Assembly (NCBI GenBank): GCA_034766995.1
Contig: CM068315.1
Span: 41,462,818-41,526,817 of the forward strand
Length of the DNA: 64,000 nucleotides
Direction: 5' to 3'
From: Acanthacorydalis orientalis
Lineage: Eukaryota > Arthropoda > Insecta > Megaloptera > Corydalidae
Position 1 is the first letter of the stretch. Each line of letters starts with the position of its first letter. Of this stretch, positions 62,881 to 64,000 are shown one piece after another. The notes below the pieces were generated by a model. The model did no database searches and was not told where the DNA came from. It saw only the letters and a list, made by a program, of their open reading frames with translations. The position numbers were made by a program, and so were the translations under genes.

Positions 62881-64000
62881 TAAAAATATTCCATTAAAAC
62901 AATATTTCTCTCAGTGAGAGATAAAACTGAGAAAATGGACGTTTATTTTCATATTTAAATGTAATAATAATAATATTATGTCTCTTTAGAATAAATCAGA
63001 ACCTGTGTGATCTTTTGGAAGATCTTTTAGGAATAAAATTATGACAAGTCGCATATTCTCTGCTTTATTTATTATTATTCTTTTATATAAAAGACAAATA
63101 CAGTTGAAAAAATGGGTTTTAGAACACGGATAGTAATTGATTTTAATTTCTCGCGTTTATATATGAAATTATTTAATAAATAATAAAAATTTAAACGGAA
63201 GATATATTGATAATATTTAAATAAATATAAATTAACAATATTATTATTGGGTTAATATTTAAAAACTATCATTTTTATAATTAATTTAAAAATCAATAAA
63301 ATACTTGACAAAATATAAATTCAATAAATTTAGTTAACTAATTTCTATTTGTAATATTTTATATAAAAAAATTGTTTAAATAAAACAGTTCTATAATAAA
63401 CAAACTTTTTTTGTATTCCTTAACCACAATTCAAGGATATACTCTTCACGAATGAAAATTACTGTTATTAATTTCAAAATTTTATGTGGGAGTTCTTTTA
63501 GTGTATTGTTTTATGTTTATATATTATTCTGCGCCTGTGCTTCAATTATATTGATTTGATTTATAAAAACATTTTCGTATAAGAATATAAATTATATTGA
63601 TACAACGATTAAATGATTACAATCTCCAGATCAAGCAACTAAAAATTAACAAGCTTTAATTACATTTTTCGTGTCTAAAAACTTATAAATAATGATAAAT
63701 GTTGAATGCGTACGATTTGTTGATGACAATGCATAGATATGACAATGTATCAAATTCGATTAAGGTTCAAATTGAATTTTCGGTCATCCAAGGTCAAAGT
63801 ATTCGTAATGGCCCACCGGTGACCCGTATGATGGTTGACTGCGAAATGCAGTTTTGTCTTCATTCCTGAGACAATACAGTGAACGCGTCGAAAGCATATT
63901 AGTAAATGTAATCATTTTATTAGTTTCAATTCATTAATGATTGTGCCAGTCGTGATCAACAGTATGTACTGACTACCATCAAACGTCGGTCATCGCCGGC

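Larger units (their letters stand above)
58492..64000. other. Upstream region of the axotactin-like gene
   Basis: No coding exon is seen. At least one untranslated exon is expected here or beyond, because an acceptor precedes the ATG. It holds microsatellites (60258-60310, 60440-60482, 61040-61090, 61808-61911, 62103-62161), transposon remnants, and a less AT-rich end (63690-64000). That end contains CCAAGGTCA (63788-63796), the form bound by FTZ-F1/ERR-type nuclear receptors; its function is unproven. Confidence 0.45.

Noticed and set aside
1..64000. Endogenous retrovirus, LTR element or integrated virus
   Set aside because: No reverse transcriptase, integrase, capsid or LTR pattern was recognised on either strand; all identifiable elements are DNA transposons.

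Overview
This is nuclear DNA of an animal, very probably an insect. It is strongly AT-rich and full of (TA)n microsatellites. It holds two long intron-containing genes with GT-AG introns and many decayed mariner/Tc1, hAT and fold-back elements. Both genes belong to families known from arthropods, and the axotactin-type domain order points to an insect. I cannot fix the order; a hymenopteran such as a parasitoid wasp is only a guess. I see no bacterial operon, CRISPR array, rRNA or intact tRNA.

Layout: 1-14,120 is gene-free and repeat-rich. 14,121-24,720 (minus strand) is an 11-exon gene for an ER-membrane M28 metallopeptidase of the ERMP1 (Felix-ina) family; my exon chain gives one open frame of 878 codons plus stop. 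24,721-35,118 is intergenic repeat-rich DNA. 35,119-58,491 (minus strand) is a 19-coding-exon gene for an axotactin-like neurexin-superfamily protein of about 1,945 residues: signal peptide, Kunitz, six LamG, four EGF, a fibrinogen-like region, a membrane span and a cytoplasmic tail. 58,492-64,000 is its upstream region and probably contains an untranslated first exon, because a splice acceptor touches the start codon.

The two genes lie in the same orientation but have no evident functional link: one acts on ER peptides, the other at glia/neuron surfaces. Each exon chain closes in frame to a natural stop, which is the strongest support for the models.

The most unusual content is the repeat population. 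(1) A fold-back family occurs about 18 times, mostly in introns and flanks, and is the landing site of several mariner copies. (2) One mariner family is present as a near full-length 1.3-kb copy and as five derivatives of about 0.5-0.6 kb that share one deletion, keeping the DNA-binding half and both ends. (3) A second mariner family has two copies of about 0.8 kb with the opposite deletion, keeping the catalytic half. (4) A short inverted-repeat element sits inside (TA)n microsatellites in three of four copies. (5) Two non-autonomous hAT-type elements have 8-bp target duplications. I found no wholly new cellular system; these are the best leads.
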